8,072 nt of DNA from Chloroflexota bacterium (GTDB taxonomy: Bacteria > Chloroflexota > Anaerolineae > Anaerolineales > Villigracilaceae), in contig JAJYOH010000259.1 in assembly GCA_021796315.1 (NCBI GenBank), positions 1-8,072 of the forward strand. The letters run 5' to 3'. This document shows positions 1 to 6,183 of this stretch, piece after piece. The position numbers were made by a program, and so were the translations under genes. The stretch's first letter is position 1, and each line of letters begins with the position of its first letter. The notes beneath the pieces were generated by a model. That model saw only the letters and a program-made list of their open reading frames with translations. It ran no database searches and was not told the DNA's origin.

Positions 1-1038
1 GTCCCGCGGCGAACCGAGGGCGAAATCGATTGGGGCGAGGAAAGCATCATGCAGGGCAATGGCATATTCAGTCATCCGCACCGATTTCGCACGGATGGCG
101 TCCACGCCTGCTTCGAGAATTGGTTTGAGAGATTCTTCCATGGCAAGCAGAGAAAGGATGGGTTGAGAACTGGTCAGAAAATGTTTAATGCCCGGTGCTG
201 GAATGTAATCAAGATCAAAATCGAATGGCGTATTTTGTCCCCACCATGCCCAAATTGGCGAAGAAGTTTTCTCCTGCAAGTCTTTGCGGACATACAGGAA
301 TGCCTGTGCACCCGGCCCGCCATTGAGATACTTATATGTGCAGCCAACAGCGAAGTCGGCGTTGTAAACATCCAGAGCAATCGGCACCGCGCCGACGGAA
401 TGACTCAAATCCCACAAGACGAGCGCGCCTGCATCGTGAACCATCCTAGTAATGCGCTCCATATCATACAGGTAGCCGCTTTTGAATACGGCATGCGAGA
501 ATGTGACCAATGCGGTATCGTTGTCCAATTCCGATTCGAGCGCAGCCAGATCGGGCGTGATATCCCCATCTCTTGATCCGATGCGGACAATATTATGGTG
601 GTCGTCCAGCAATTGCGCCGCGCCTTGTAGAACATATAAGTCGGATGGGAAGTTAAACGTATCGGTGATGATTTTGGTTCGGCCTGTCTGCAACTTTAAC
701 GCTGCGACAGCGAGTTTAAACAAATTGACGGAAACCGAATCGCACACGGCAACCTGTCCGGCAGACGCGCCAACGAGTTGGGCGATTTTTTCGCCGATGC
801 GTGAAGGTGCATCCCACCAGCCTTTGTTCCAGCCGCGTACCAAATCGTTGCCCCATTCATTTTCAATCACTATTTTCATACGTTCAATGACAACCTTTGG
901 CAGGCGCCCCAATGAATTGCCGTCAAGGTAGATCAAATCGGGGTCTGAGATAATGAACTGGCTTCGATACGAAGCAAGAGGGTCCTGCTGATCGAGCTGT
1001 AGAGCATAATCGCGGGATGTTTGAAAATCAGCGCTCAT
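1..1038 (-). CDS. kynU: kynureninase, 3' end cut by window edge
   Basis: PLP-dependent enzyme that cleaves kynurenine to anthranilate and alanine (or 3-hydroxykynurenine to 3-hydroxyanthranilate) in cytosolic tryptophan catabolism or NAD synthesis. The frame stays open from the ATG at 1038 to base 1, giving 346 residues of a family usually about 410-430 long, so the C-terminal part lies outside the window. Visible hallmarks are YLDGNSLG (residues 37-44), the WWDAPSRIG segment, WDLSHSVGA with D210 and H213, and CTYKYLNGGPGA with K236 as the likely Schiff-base lysine. The 26-residue spacing from D210 to K236 matches known kynureninases. The start is the first ATG after the GMC stop, 8 bases downstream, with a GAAGTGAG ribosome-binding stretch ahead of it. 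The tight spacing implies co-transcription with the GMC oxidoreductase gene. Recognition of the family is strong; which kynurenine substrate it prefers cannot be seen. Confidence 0.93.
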   Translation of the reverse strand, partial: MSADFQTSRDYALQLDQQDPLASYRSQFIISDPDLIYLDGNSLGRLPKVVIERMKIVIENEWGNDLVRGWNKGWWDAPSRIGEKIAQLVGASAGQVAVCDSVSVNLFKLAVAALKLQTGRTKIITDTFNFPSDLYVLQGAAQLLDDHHNIVRIGSRDGDITPDLAALESELDNDTALVTFSHAVFKSGYLYDMERITRMVHDAGALVLWDLSHSVGAVPIALDVYNADFAVGCTYKYLNGGPGAQAFLYVRKDLQEKTSSPIWAWWGQNTPFDFDLDYIPAPGIKHFLTSSQPILSLLAMEESLKPILEAGVDAIRAKSVRMTEYAIALHDAFLAPIDFALGSPRD

Positions 1039-1046
1039 TATATGGC

Positions 1047-2666
1047 TCACTTCTTTTCAGGTATTTTTGACATCGCATACTCTGCCAGCGCGGTGATTGT
1101 CAGACTTGGATTGACTCCCGGATTAGCGGGCATGATCGAACCATCAATGATGTACATGCCCGCATAATCATAGACTTCGAAATTTTCGTTTACCACGCCT
1201 TCTGAAGAATCTTTCCCAATCGGCGCGCCGCCCAAAATATGAGCAGTGGTCGGCAGGCCCAAAAGATTCTCGCCGATTGAACCCAGCGCCACACCATTGA
1301 TGCGCTTCGCAAAATCACGCGTCAACTCGTGCGAGCCTTTCACCTGCGCGTGGATTTCATAACCGGGTTCCTTATTTGCAACCATGCCGCGCCGGAAGAG
1401 CGTGAAGAAACTTCGTCCAATGCGGAAGCGCATACGATCGTCAGCGTGCTGCATCACCAGCAAAATCGTCACGTTGTGCGCCCAGCCGGGCAAAACCAGC
1501 GCCTTCAAAAAATCCAGTGGGTGGGCGATCGCCCAACCCAGAAATCTCAAGAGACGCATCGGCACGCTCACATCCGTGTCGATCAGCGGCGCGGCCAGAA
1601 AACGCATCAACGACGAACCGTCGGGGTAGCGCACCGGCTCGACGCGCGTGATCTCGTCATGGTTGTAGATCGAAGAGATCGAAACGCCCTCCGAATAATT
1701 GATGTCCGATTCTCTGGCGACCGATCCGAGCAGCGCTTCGGAATTCGTCCGCACCATGTCGCCAAGGCGCGGCGAAAGATTCGGCAATGACTTTTTGACG
1801 TCGCGCAGATTCAGCAACAATTTGATCGTGCCCATCACGCCCGCAGACAAGATCACGCGTCTGGCCTGGACCCGCTGCCGGGTCCCGTTTAAGAAGCGGG
1901 TGCTCGACTGAAATTCAATTTCGTATCCTCCCCTCACCCTTTGTCCCTCTCCCTCGGGGTGAGGGGTTGGGGTGAGGGGTTTGATGTCAACCACTTCTGA
2001 TTCCGAAATAATTTTTGCCCCATTCTTCTCAGCAAAGTATAAATAATTTTTCAGCAGAGTATTTTTCGCGTTGTATCTGCATCCGACCATGCACCCGCCG
2101 CAGTGTTGACATCCGGCACGCTCAGGACCTTCGCCGCCGAAATACGGATCGGGCACGCTGACATTCGGCTCGCCGAAATATGCGCCGACATCCGTGGCGC
2201 GGAAAGTGTGACCCATGCCGCGCTCGTCAGCCATTTGCTTGAGCACATCATCGGCCTTCCACAATTTTGGATTGCGCGCCACGCCCAGCATCTTCTTGGC
2301 AGTTTCATAATGAGGCTTCAAAACTTTTCCCCACGCCATGTTTTGATTCCAGGCGGGCGTGGCAAAAGTTTCATCGGTCGGCACTTCCAGCACATTGGCA
2401 TAGCCGAGGCTTCCGCCTCCAACGCCCGCGCCGTGCAAGACCATCACGCCTTTGAGAATGCTGATTTGTAAAATGCCGTGCGCGCGGATGGCGGGCAGCC
2501 ACAAATATTTCCAATATTGCCAGTTGGATTTGGCGAAATCTTTGTCTTCGTAGCGTTTGCCTTTTTCAAGGACCAGGACTGAATACCCTTTTTCGGTTAA
2601 TCGCATGGCTGAAACGCTTCCCCCAAAACCCGAACCGATGATGACGTAATCGTAGACTTGATTCAT
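1047..2666 (-). CDS. GMC family FAD-dependent oxidoreductase (cholesterol-oxidase-like)
   Basis: Flavoprotein of 539 residues that should oxidise an alcohol group; the substrate is not evident. It has the N-terminal Rossmann motif GSGFGG (residues 11-16) with E34 closing the second strand for FAD ribose binding, and an HGAGVGGGSLGYAN loop typical of the FAD-binding domain. The C-terminal region contains HILGG (H476) and GVNPSLTITALAEYAM (N519), the usual catalytic His/Asn area. Four cysteines, C186, C189, C192 and C196, form a Cx2Cx2Cx3C cluster followed by RYNAKNTLLKNYLYFAE, as in the bacterial cholesterol-oxidase-like subgroup; an Fe-S cluster is possible but unproven. Residues 230-246 (PLTPTPHPEGEGQRVRG) come from a palindromic DNA repeat. 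No signal peptide is visible. GGAGGG lies 8 bases before the ATG. It is the first gene of a probable operon with kynU. Confidence 0.9.
   Translation of the reverse strand: MNQVYDYVIIGSGFGGSVSAMRLTEKGYSVLVLEKGKRYEDKDFAKSNWQYWKYLWLPAIRAHGILQISILKGVMVLHGAGVGGGSLGYANVLEVPTDETFATPAWNQNMAWGKVLKPHYETAKKMLGVARNPKLWKADDVLKQMADERGMGHTFRATDVGAYFGEPNVSVPDPYFGGEGPERAGCQHCGGCMVGCRYNAKNTLLKNYLYFAEKNGAKIISESEVVDIKPLTPTPHPEGEGQRVRGGYEIEFQSSTRFLNGTRQRVQARRVILSAGVMGTIKLLLNLRDVKKSLPNLSPRLGDMVRTNSEALLGSVARESDINYSEGVSISSIYNHDEITRVEPVRYPDGSSLMRFLAAPLIDTDVSVPMRLLRFLGWAIAHPLDFLKALVLPGWAHNVTILLVMQHADDRMRFRIGRSFFTLFRRGMVANKEPGYEIHAQVKGSHELTRDFAKRINGVALGSIGENLLGLPTTAHILGGAPIGKDSSEGVVNENFEVYDYAGMYIIDGSIMPANPGVNPSLTITALAEYAMSKIPEKK
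1930..1979. repeat. palindromic repeat inserted in the GMC coding sequence
   Basis: CCCCTCACCC (1930-1939) is the exact reverse complement of GGGTGAGGGG at 1957-1966 and again at 1970-1979, with a CCCTCTCCCTC stretch between. The composition is strikingly skewed against the surrounding gene. It is read in frame without a stop and gives the Pro/Glu/Gly/Arg-rich stretch of GMC residues 230-246. Similar CCCTCACCC/CCCTCTCCC elements are common dispersed repeats in bacterial genomes, so a translated REP-like element is the best reading. Copies elsewhere in this genome cannot be checked from the window. Confidence 0.72.
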
Positions 2667-2695
2667 ATCTATGCCCTCCGCGGCGAATTGGGATG

Positions 2696-2701
2696 ATTAT
2701 A
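2696..2701 (-). promoter_or_regulatory. -10 box of the GMC/kynU operon promoter
   Basis: A perfect TATAAT on the minus strand, preceded by TGC so that it reads as an extended -10 (TGCTATAAT), lies 29 bases upstream of the GMC start codon. No good -35 is seen at 16-18 bases, which fits an extended -10 promoter. It faces away from the methyltransferase promoter in the same divergent intergenic region. Confidence 0.5.
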
Positions 2702-2740
2702 GCATTTCCATGTTTGTTGATTTACTTTTCAAAACACACC

Positions 2741-2768
2741 TTGAGTTATTTTTGATGTGGCATACAAT
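2741..2768 (+). promoter_or_regulatory. promoter of the methyltransferase gene pair
   Basis: TTGAGT (2741-2746) and TACAAT (2763-2768) are separated by 16 bases, a good match to a housekeeping sigma promoter. Transcription would start near 2775, leaving a leader of about 42 bases to the ATG at 2817 that contains the AGGAG ribosome binding site. Confidence 0.5.
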
Positions 2769-2805
2769 GAAAATATATCGTAAGCGATGTTCTGGCGCTT
2801 TGTTC

Positions 2806-2810
2806 AGGAG
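2806..2810 (+). promoter_or_regulatory. ribosome binding site that decides the methyltransferase start
   Basis: AGGAG sits 6 bases before the ATG at 2817. The in-frame upstream ATG at 2787 has no comparable site and would lie only about 12 bases from the predicted transcript start, so 2817 is preferred. TCAGGAG (2804-2810) is also complementary to CTCCTGA at 2847-2853 in the early coding region. Confidence 0.6.
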
Positions 2811-2816
2811 TTCGTC

Positions 2817-3425
2817 ATGTACCTTGCATTTGTAAATTCAATAGTCCTCCTGAGCGGAGGACTGCTGGCTTATGCCACGCTGGGGATTTTGCTTTATGGG
2901 ATTTGGCGCGGCACCCAACGTCAGGTAGGACGTACGCTCGGACTCACTGGTAGCTGGTTGCGCTCCCCGTGGTTTTATCTCGCCTCGGCATTATTGTTCT
3001 TCGGCATCTGCTACTTCGGTTGGATTCCCTTGCCGTTGACAATTTCACCACAAATCCGTGCATGGATGCTCGCACTCGGCTCGCTGTTGTATTTTCCTGG
3101 CATGGTATTCACATTATGGGGAAGGCTGGCGCTTGGCAAAAATTATTTTGTCTCCACTGGCTTTGGTGCGCAGTTGTTCGCCGATCATCAATTGGTGACT
3201 GGCGGCCCCTTCGCGATTGTGCGCCATCCCATGTATACCGGGATCATTCTTGCCGCGTTCGGTGCGCTATTGATTTACTCCACATGGACGACCCTGCTGT
3301 TTGCATTCTTTGCCCCGTTGGCATCGGTCCGCGCCCGCCGTGAGGAAATGACATTGTCGGCGGAGTTTGGCGAGCAGTGGTTGGACTATTGCAAACGCGT
3401 TCCCGCGTTTTTCCCAAGACTGTGA
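2817..3425 (+). CDS. ICMT/PEMT-like membrane methyltransferase
   Basis: Integral membrane protein of 202 residues, resembling the isoprenylcysteine carboxyl methyltransferase / phospholipid methyltransferase family, which transfers a methyl group from S-adenosylmethionine to a lipid or lipid-like substrate; the substrate here is unknown. Hydrophobic segments are at about residues 4-30, 52-70, 82-102 and 139-169. The SAM-binding signature is complete: HQLVTGGPFAIVRHPMYTG with R136-H137-P138 and Y140, followed by R-R-E-E near 174-177 and EFGEQWLDYCKRVPAFFP at the C terminus. The start at 2817 is chosen for its AGGAG site; starting at 2787 would add 10 residues. A second, truncated family member follows 37 bases downstream on the same strand, so the two were probably an operon. 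The gene is divergent from GMC/kynU. Confidence 0.85.
   Translation: MYLAFVNSIVLLSGGLLAYATLGILLYGIWRGTQRQVGRTLGLTGSWLRSPWFYLASALLFFGICYFGWIPLPLTISPQIRAWMLALGSLLYFPGMVFTLWGRLALGKNYFVSTGFGAQLFADHQLVTGGPFAIVRHPMYTGIILAAFGALLIYSTWTTLLFAFFAPLASVRARREEMTLSAEFGEQWLDYCKRVPAFFPRL
2843..2863 (+). promoter_or_regulatory. perfect hairpin at the 5' end of the methyltransferase coding region
   Basis: AGTCCTCC (2843-2850) and GGAGGACT (2856-2863) form a perfect 8-bp stem with a 5-base loop, starting 26 bases after the A of the start codon. The left arm and loop include CTCCTGA, which is complementary to the gene's own ribosome binding site, so two alternative pairings are possible. It lies in codons for a Leu/Ser/Gly-rich membrane segment and may be chance. 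Confidence 0.3.
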
Positions 3426-3462
3426 TGATGAATGCGCATCTCGTTGAAAGAAGTGTAAACCC

Positions 3463-3867
3463 ATGACAACCGAAACGACTTTTCGCTGGGCGTTCCTGAT
3501 TTTGCTGGCGGCGTTGTTTGCCATGCGAATCTATCTCATGGTCAAGGTGCGCCGCTCAGGCGGGTGGATCATGCCTGACGAAAGCGCGATCAAACGCGAG
3601 GGCGGGCGAGGCGTGTTCATTATCCGCGTAATCGGTTTCTTCGCGTTGCTGGCATTTCTGGTGATGTACATCATTGACGCAAAATGGATCGACGTGTTCC
3701 TGTTCCCCCTGCCAGCCTGGTTGCGTTGGACGGGATTCGCCATCGGCGTTGTCAGCGTGATTTTCTGGACGTGGACTCAAGTTACGCTGGATACGCAATG
3801 GTCGGCACAACTGCAATTGACCAAAGATCATCAACTTTACTATTCGACCACGACTTTGTTACTGTAA
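3463..3867 (+). CDS. C-terminally truncated ICMT-like methyltransferase (likely gene remnant)
   Basis: Open frame of 134 residues resembling the N-terminal membrane half of an isoprenylcysteine-carboxylmethyltransferase-family protein. Hydrophobic segments lie at about residues 8-27, 51-71 and 86-106, then DTQWSAQLQLTKDHQL, which in intact relatives leads straight into LVTSGPY..VRHPMY. Here the family resemblance ends at L125 and the last nine residues (YYSTTTLLL) are the antisense of the convergent LysM gene's 3' end. The SAM-binding RHP motif and the C-terminal Glu region are missing, so methyltransferase activity is not expected. The ribosome binding site is weak (GAAAGAAG). It follows the intact paralogue by 37 bases and overlaps the LysM gene by 28 bases tail to tail. 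The N-terminal similarity is my recognition of the family pattern and not an alignment. No other part of the gene is found in the window. Confidence 0.7.
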   Translation: MTTETTFRWAFLILLAALFAMRIYLMVKVRRSGGWIMPDESAIKREGGRGVFIIRVIGFFALLAFLVMYIIDAKWIDVFLFPLPAWLRWTGFAIGVVSVIFWTWTQVTLDTQWSAQLQLTKDHQLYYSTTTLLL

Positions 3868-4664
3868 AACGTGATGGAATGGTTCGAGTCTGCGCCAAGA
3901 TTGAAATGTCCCTCGAACTTATGACTACCAACCCAGGCAACATAGATATACCATCCGGCCGGCACTTCGACGTCCATTGTCCCGCTTACCGGGTATTCGC
4001 GAATGACACCTATGTCATCCCTCGTCGTGCCCTGCAATGATACATAGACATCGCCATCGGCCCGATTGGATAATTTGATTTTCCCGGTTGGAGTTCCTGC
4101 AGGTACCGTGCCATAGGAAAGCGCAGTTGGTTTCTCCGCGGGAGTCGGCACGATTACGAACCACGCTGAGTAGGGCGCGTAGTTCACCTGTCCGCCTGAT
4201 GTGGGCAGATGGATCACCTGTCCGGCATACAGAATATTTATGTCCCAGATATTCGGATTGGCGGCCCACAGAGCATAGATGCTCACCCCAAAACGGCTGG
4301 CGATCCCGGAGAATGTGTCGCCATACTGGACGATATAAGTGCTGTTTGAATTTACCGCAGCATAATTGTAGTTATTGTAGATGTAGTAACCGCTGTAATT
4401 ATTATTGTTGCTTTGATTGTAGTTAATGCTGGGGACTGTCAGAGTCTGGCCTGCATACAGAGATGCGCTGATACCCGGGTTGGCGGCGTAAATGGCAGAT
4501 GTCGTGGTGCCGCATATCGCGGCAATCGTGTCAACTGTTTGGCCCTGCTCGACCACGTATGTACCACCGCAGACTCCTCCAGCCTGGGCGCTGACCGGAA
4601 TTACCAGGAACGCCAGTAGTATCAAAATGAGAACAGAACCTTGGGCAAAAGTTTTAGGTGACAA
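3840..4664 (-). CDS. exported protein with two LysM domains
   Basis: Secreted protein of 274 residues, probably cell-wall or envelope associated. A signal peptide has a short Lys-containing start, a hydrophobic core at about 10-24 and a likely cleavage after SAQA (28). LysM domain 1 covers about 35-78 (GTYVVEQGQTVDTIAAICG through AGQTLTVPS) and LysM domain 2 about 109-154 (STYIVQYGDTFSGIASRFG through YAGQVIHLP). An Asn/Tyr-rich low-complexity linker (81-108) joins them. The C-terminal 90 or so residues, after a Pro-rich stretch, look beta-rich and have no recognised name. C32 and C51 in LysM1 could form a disulphide. I chose the TTG at 4664 because AAGGAGA lies 6 bases ahead; ATG 4691 (9 residues longer) is the main alternative, and ATG 4742 would lie upstream of the predicted promoter. 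LysM domains bind N-acetylglucosamine polymers such as peptidoglycan. Confidence 0.85.
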   Translation of the reverse strand: MSPKTFAQGSVLILILLAFLVIPVSAQAGGVCGGTYVVEQGQTVDTIAAICGTTTSAIYAANPGISASLYAGQTLTVPSINYNQSNNNNYSGYYIYNNYNYAAVNSNSTYIVQYGDTFSGIASRFGVSIYALWAANPNIWDINILYAGQVIHLPTSGGQVNYAPYSAWFVIVPTPAEKPTALSYGTVPAGTPTGKIKLSNRADGDVYVSLQGTTRDDIGVIREYPVSGTMDVEVPAGWYIYVAWVGSHKFEGHFNLGADSNHSITFYSNKVVVE

Positions 4665-4670
4665 TGTTCG

Positions 4671-4677
4671 TCTCCTT
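4671..4677 (-). promoter_or_regulatory. ribosome binding site supporting a TTG start for the LysM gene
   Basis: AAGGAGA on the minus strand is followed by 6 bases and then TTG at 4664-4662, a near-ideal arrangement. The nearby ATG at 4691 has only AAGGA with a 4-base gap, which is too close for efficient initiation. Confidence 0.5.
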
Positions 4678-4710
4678 GGAGTGAAAGCCATAAAGTCCTT
4701 TGATACCATA

Positions 4711-4739
4711 ATAATACAAAAAAGGTGAAATACAACCAA
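4711..4739 (-). promoter_or_regulatory. promoter of the LysM gene
   Basis: TTGGTT (4739-4734) and TATTAT (4716-4711) are spaced by 17 bases on the minus strand. The predicted transcript starts near 4704, giving a leader of about 40 bases before the TTG start. It lies between the dehydrogenase stop and the LysM gene, so the LysM gene can be expressed apart from the operon upstream. Confidence 0.45.
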
Positions 4740-4769
4740 CAAGAAACAGTCACATCGCAGTGGTTGTGA

Positions 4770-5615
4770 TTAATACTTGTAAAACCCTCTACCGGTCTTC
4801 CTTCCCAAATATCCCGCATCCACCATCTTCCTCAATAGCGGCGCGGGACGATATTTATCTTCGCCCAGATCGCGCTGCAAAACTTCCATCACGAACAGGA
4901 CCACATCCAGGCCGATCAAATCACACAGCGCCAGTGGACCCATCGGGTGATTCATGCCGAGTTTCATCACCATATCAATGGCTTCGGGTGTGCCGACATT
5001 TTCCTGCAAGGCGAAAACCGCTTCGTTGATCATCGGGCATAAGATTCGGTTGGATATGAATCCAGGTGAATCATTTGCTTCCCAGGCTTCCTTGCCCATG
5101 ACCTTGCAAAGTTCAAGCGTGGTCTTGAGTGTCTCTTCGCTGGTGGCGAGACCTTTGATAATCTCCACCAGTTTCATCAGCGGCACAGGATTCATGAAGT
5201 GCATCCCAATGACCTTGTCAGGGCGTTTGGTCTGCGCCGCGATTTTGGTAATGCTGATGGATGACGTGTTGCTGGCGATGATCACACCTTCGCGCGCCTT
5301 GGCATCCAACTCTTTGAATATCTTGAATTTCAGTTCGGGGTTTTCGGTGGCAGCCTCGATGACGAAGTCTGCTTTTGCGAGATCGTCATAATTCGAGATG
5401 AAGTTGATTTTACCGGCAGCCGCTTTCTGGTCCGATGAGATCGTTCCTTTCTCCAAAAGTTTTGCCGTTGACTTAGCAATCGTCGCTTTGGCTTTGTCCA
5501 GCGCGGCGGGCAGGACATCCATCACCGTGACTTGATAGCCGCTTGTGGCCGCGATCTGCGCGATGCCGTTGCCCATTGTCCCCGCGCCGATGACGAAGAT
5601 ATGTTTTACGGTCAT
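4770..5615 (-). CDS. hbd: 3-hydroxybutyryl-CoA dehydrogenase
   Basis: Cytosolic NAD(P)-dependent enzyme that interconverts acetoacetyl-CoA and 3-hydroxybutyryl-CoA in butyrate-type metabolism or beta-oxidation. The 281 residues match the usual length of the stand-alone family. The Rossmann motif GAGTMG (10-15) is followed by D33 at the end of the second strand, which favours NAD. Catalytic residues are all present: S118 in ASNTSS, H139 in [18 protein letters not shown]151 and N189 in PGFISNR, with the family spacing of 12 and 50 residues from the histidine. The C terminus ends in the typical [14 protein letters not shown]. The ATG at 5615 is chosen because it overlaps the DinB stop (ATGA) and has GGAG 9 bases upstream; a TTG at 5630 would add five residues. 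It is the last gene of the thiolase/DinB/dehydrogenase cluster, which suggests it works with the thiolase. Confidence 0.93.
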   Translation of the reverse strand: MTVKHIFVIGAGTMGNGIAQIAATSGYQVTVMDVLPAALDKAKATIAKSTAKLLEKGTISSDQKAAAGKINFISNYDDLAKADFVIEAATENPELKFKIFKELDAKAREGVIIASNTSSISITKIAAQTKRPDKVIGMHFMNPVPLMKLVEIIKGLATSEETLKTTLELCKVMGKEAWEANDSPGFISNRILCPMINEAVFALQENVGTPEAIDMVMKLGMNHPMGPLALCDLIGLDVVLFVMEVLQRDLGEDKYRPAPLLRKMVDAGYLGRKTGRGFYKY

Positions 5616-6097
5616 TTCTTTTCTCTCCAAAGCTTGACATTGTTCTTGATCTGCTCAACATGGTTTGGAATGTGATTGGCGTAAATGGTCAGCCATCTGT
5701 CGAACGTATATGGCTCAGGGTTTTCAGGGTGCTTGACCGAATGCGCGAAGACTTCGTCTGGCAGGGTCTTCAGCAGACGGTACGTGGTTTGCCGCGCGTA
5801 CTTGATGACCTGCAAGGCATCTTCAACACTTTGCTCTTGATAGTTCAATGCGTCCGCCCATTTGGCCTCTTCATATCCCATCAATTGACTGCCGGGTTCG
5901 ACGATCAATTTGCGCGCACGCAGCGCCGACATTGATTCGCTGTCTGCCATGTGGACGATCACTTCATGCGCCGACCAATCTTTAACCGACGGTTTGAACT
6001 TCATCGCTTCCGCCGGAACCTCGGCCAGCGCGGCTTTCAATAAATCGAATCCACGCCCGTACTGCTCGATTTTCTCGTTACGTTCTTTTGCATCCAT
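5612..6097 (-). CDS. DinB-like four-helix-bundle protein
   Basis: Protein of 161 residues with the DinB/YfiT-type pattern: a helical N-terminal region, [18 protein letters not shown] with H49, and [12 protein letters not shown] near the end with H142 and H146. Three histidines placed this way form the metal site of the family, whose characterised members include thiol-dependent transferases and metal-dependent hydrolases; many have no known function. The start ATG at 6097 is preceded by AAAGGAG with a 5-base gap. Its TGA overlaps the dehydrogenase ATG as ATGA, so the two genes are very likely translationally coupled. What a DinB-like protein does between a thiolase and a hydroxyacyl-CoA dehydrogenase is unknown; the family assignment is solid but the substrate is not. 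Confidence 0.85.
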   Translation of the reverse strand: MDAKERNEKIEQYGRGFDLLKAALAEVPAEAMKFKPSVKDWSAHEVIVHMADSESMSALRARKLIVEPGSQLMGYEEAKWADALNYQEQSVEDALQVIKYARQTTYRLLKTLPDEVFAHSVKHPENPEPYTFDRWLTIYANHIPNHVEQIKNNVKLWREKK

Positions 6098-6111
6098 TCA
6101 TGCTCCTTTGT

Positions 6112-6181
6112 GGTTTCGATACGGCGGCGGTGGTCGAGTAGGACGAAGTCCGTATCGAGACCCGCCGCCTACTCAACCACC
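6112..6181. repeat. interleaved palindromic repeat between thiolase and DinB genes
   Basis: Two imperfect inverted repeats are interleaved. GGTTTCGATACGG (6112-6124) pairs with CCGTATCGAGACC (6150-6162), and GGTGGTCGAGTAGG (6129-6142) pairs with CCTACTCAACCACC (6168-6181), each with one mismatch. GGCGGCGG (6123-6130) and CCGCCGCC (6162-6169) also match, and GGACGAAGTCC makes a small central hairpin. The order B-C-A then B'-C'-A' means that both long stems can form together only as a pseudoknot. It fills almost the whole 86-base gap and would be transcribed in the operon. It looks like a dispersed REP/MITE-type element. Confidence 0.7.
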
Positions 6182-6183
6182 AT

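Noticed and set aside
482..931. Plus-strand open frame of 149 residues opposite kynU
   Set aside because: It lies wholly antisense to a well-conserved kynureninase and has no recognisable protein character of its own.
1329..1790. Plus-strand open frame of 153 residues opposite the GMC gene
   Set aside because: It is a shadow of the conserved minus-strand gene, rich in His/Arg/Gln as such shadows typically are.
1869..1884. GACCCG-CTGC-CGGGTC hairpin within the GMC gene
   Set aside because: A 6-bp GC-rich stem inside coding sequence is expected by chance, and it encodes ordinary protein.
3684..4040. Plus-strand frame spanning the truncated methyltransferase and LysM 3' end, considered as a frameshifted continuation of the methyltransferase
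   Set aside because: None of the plus frames after 3840 contains the expected GPY..VRHP motif; the sequence is the antisense of the LysM C-terminal domain.
4665..4742. LysM gene starting at ATG 4742 with an extra hydrophobic N terminus
   Set aside because: This start lies upstream of the predicted promoter, has no ribosome binding site, and would put a non-signal-like segment before the clear signal peptide.
4731..4767. Inverted repeat ACAACCA / TGGTTGT after the dehydrogenase stop as a transcription terminator
   Set aside because: The stem is only 7 bp with a 22-base loop, and the T-rich stretch starts several bases after it; it also overlaps the LysM -35 box.
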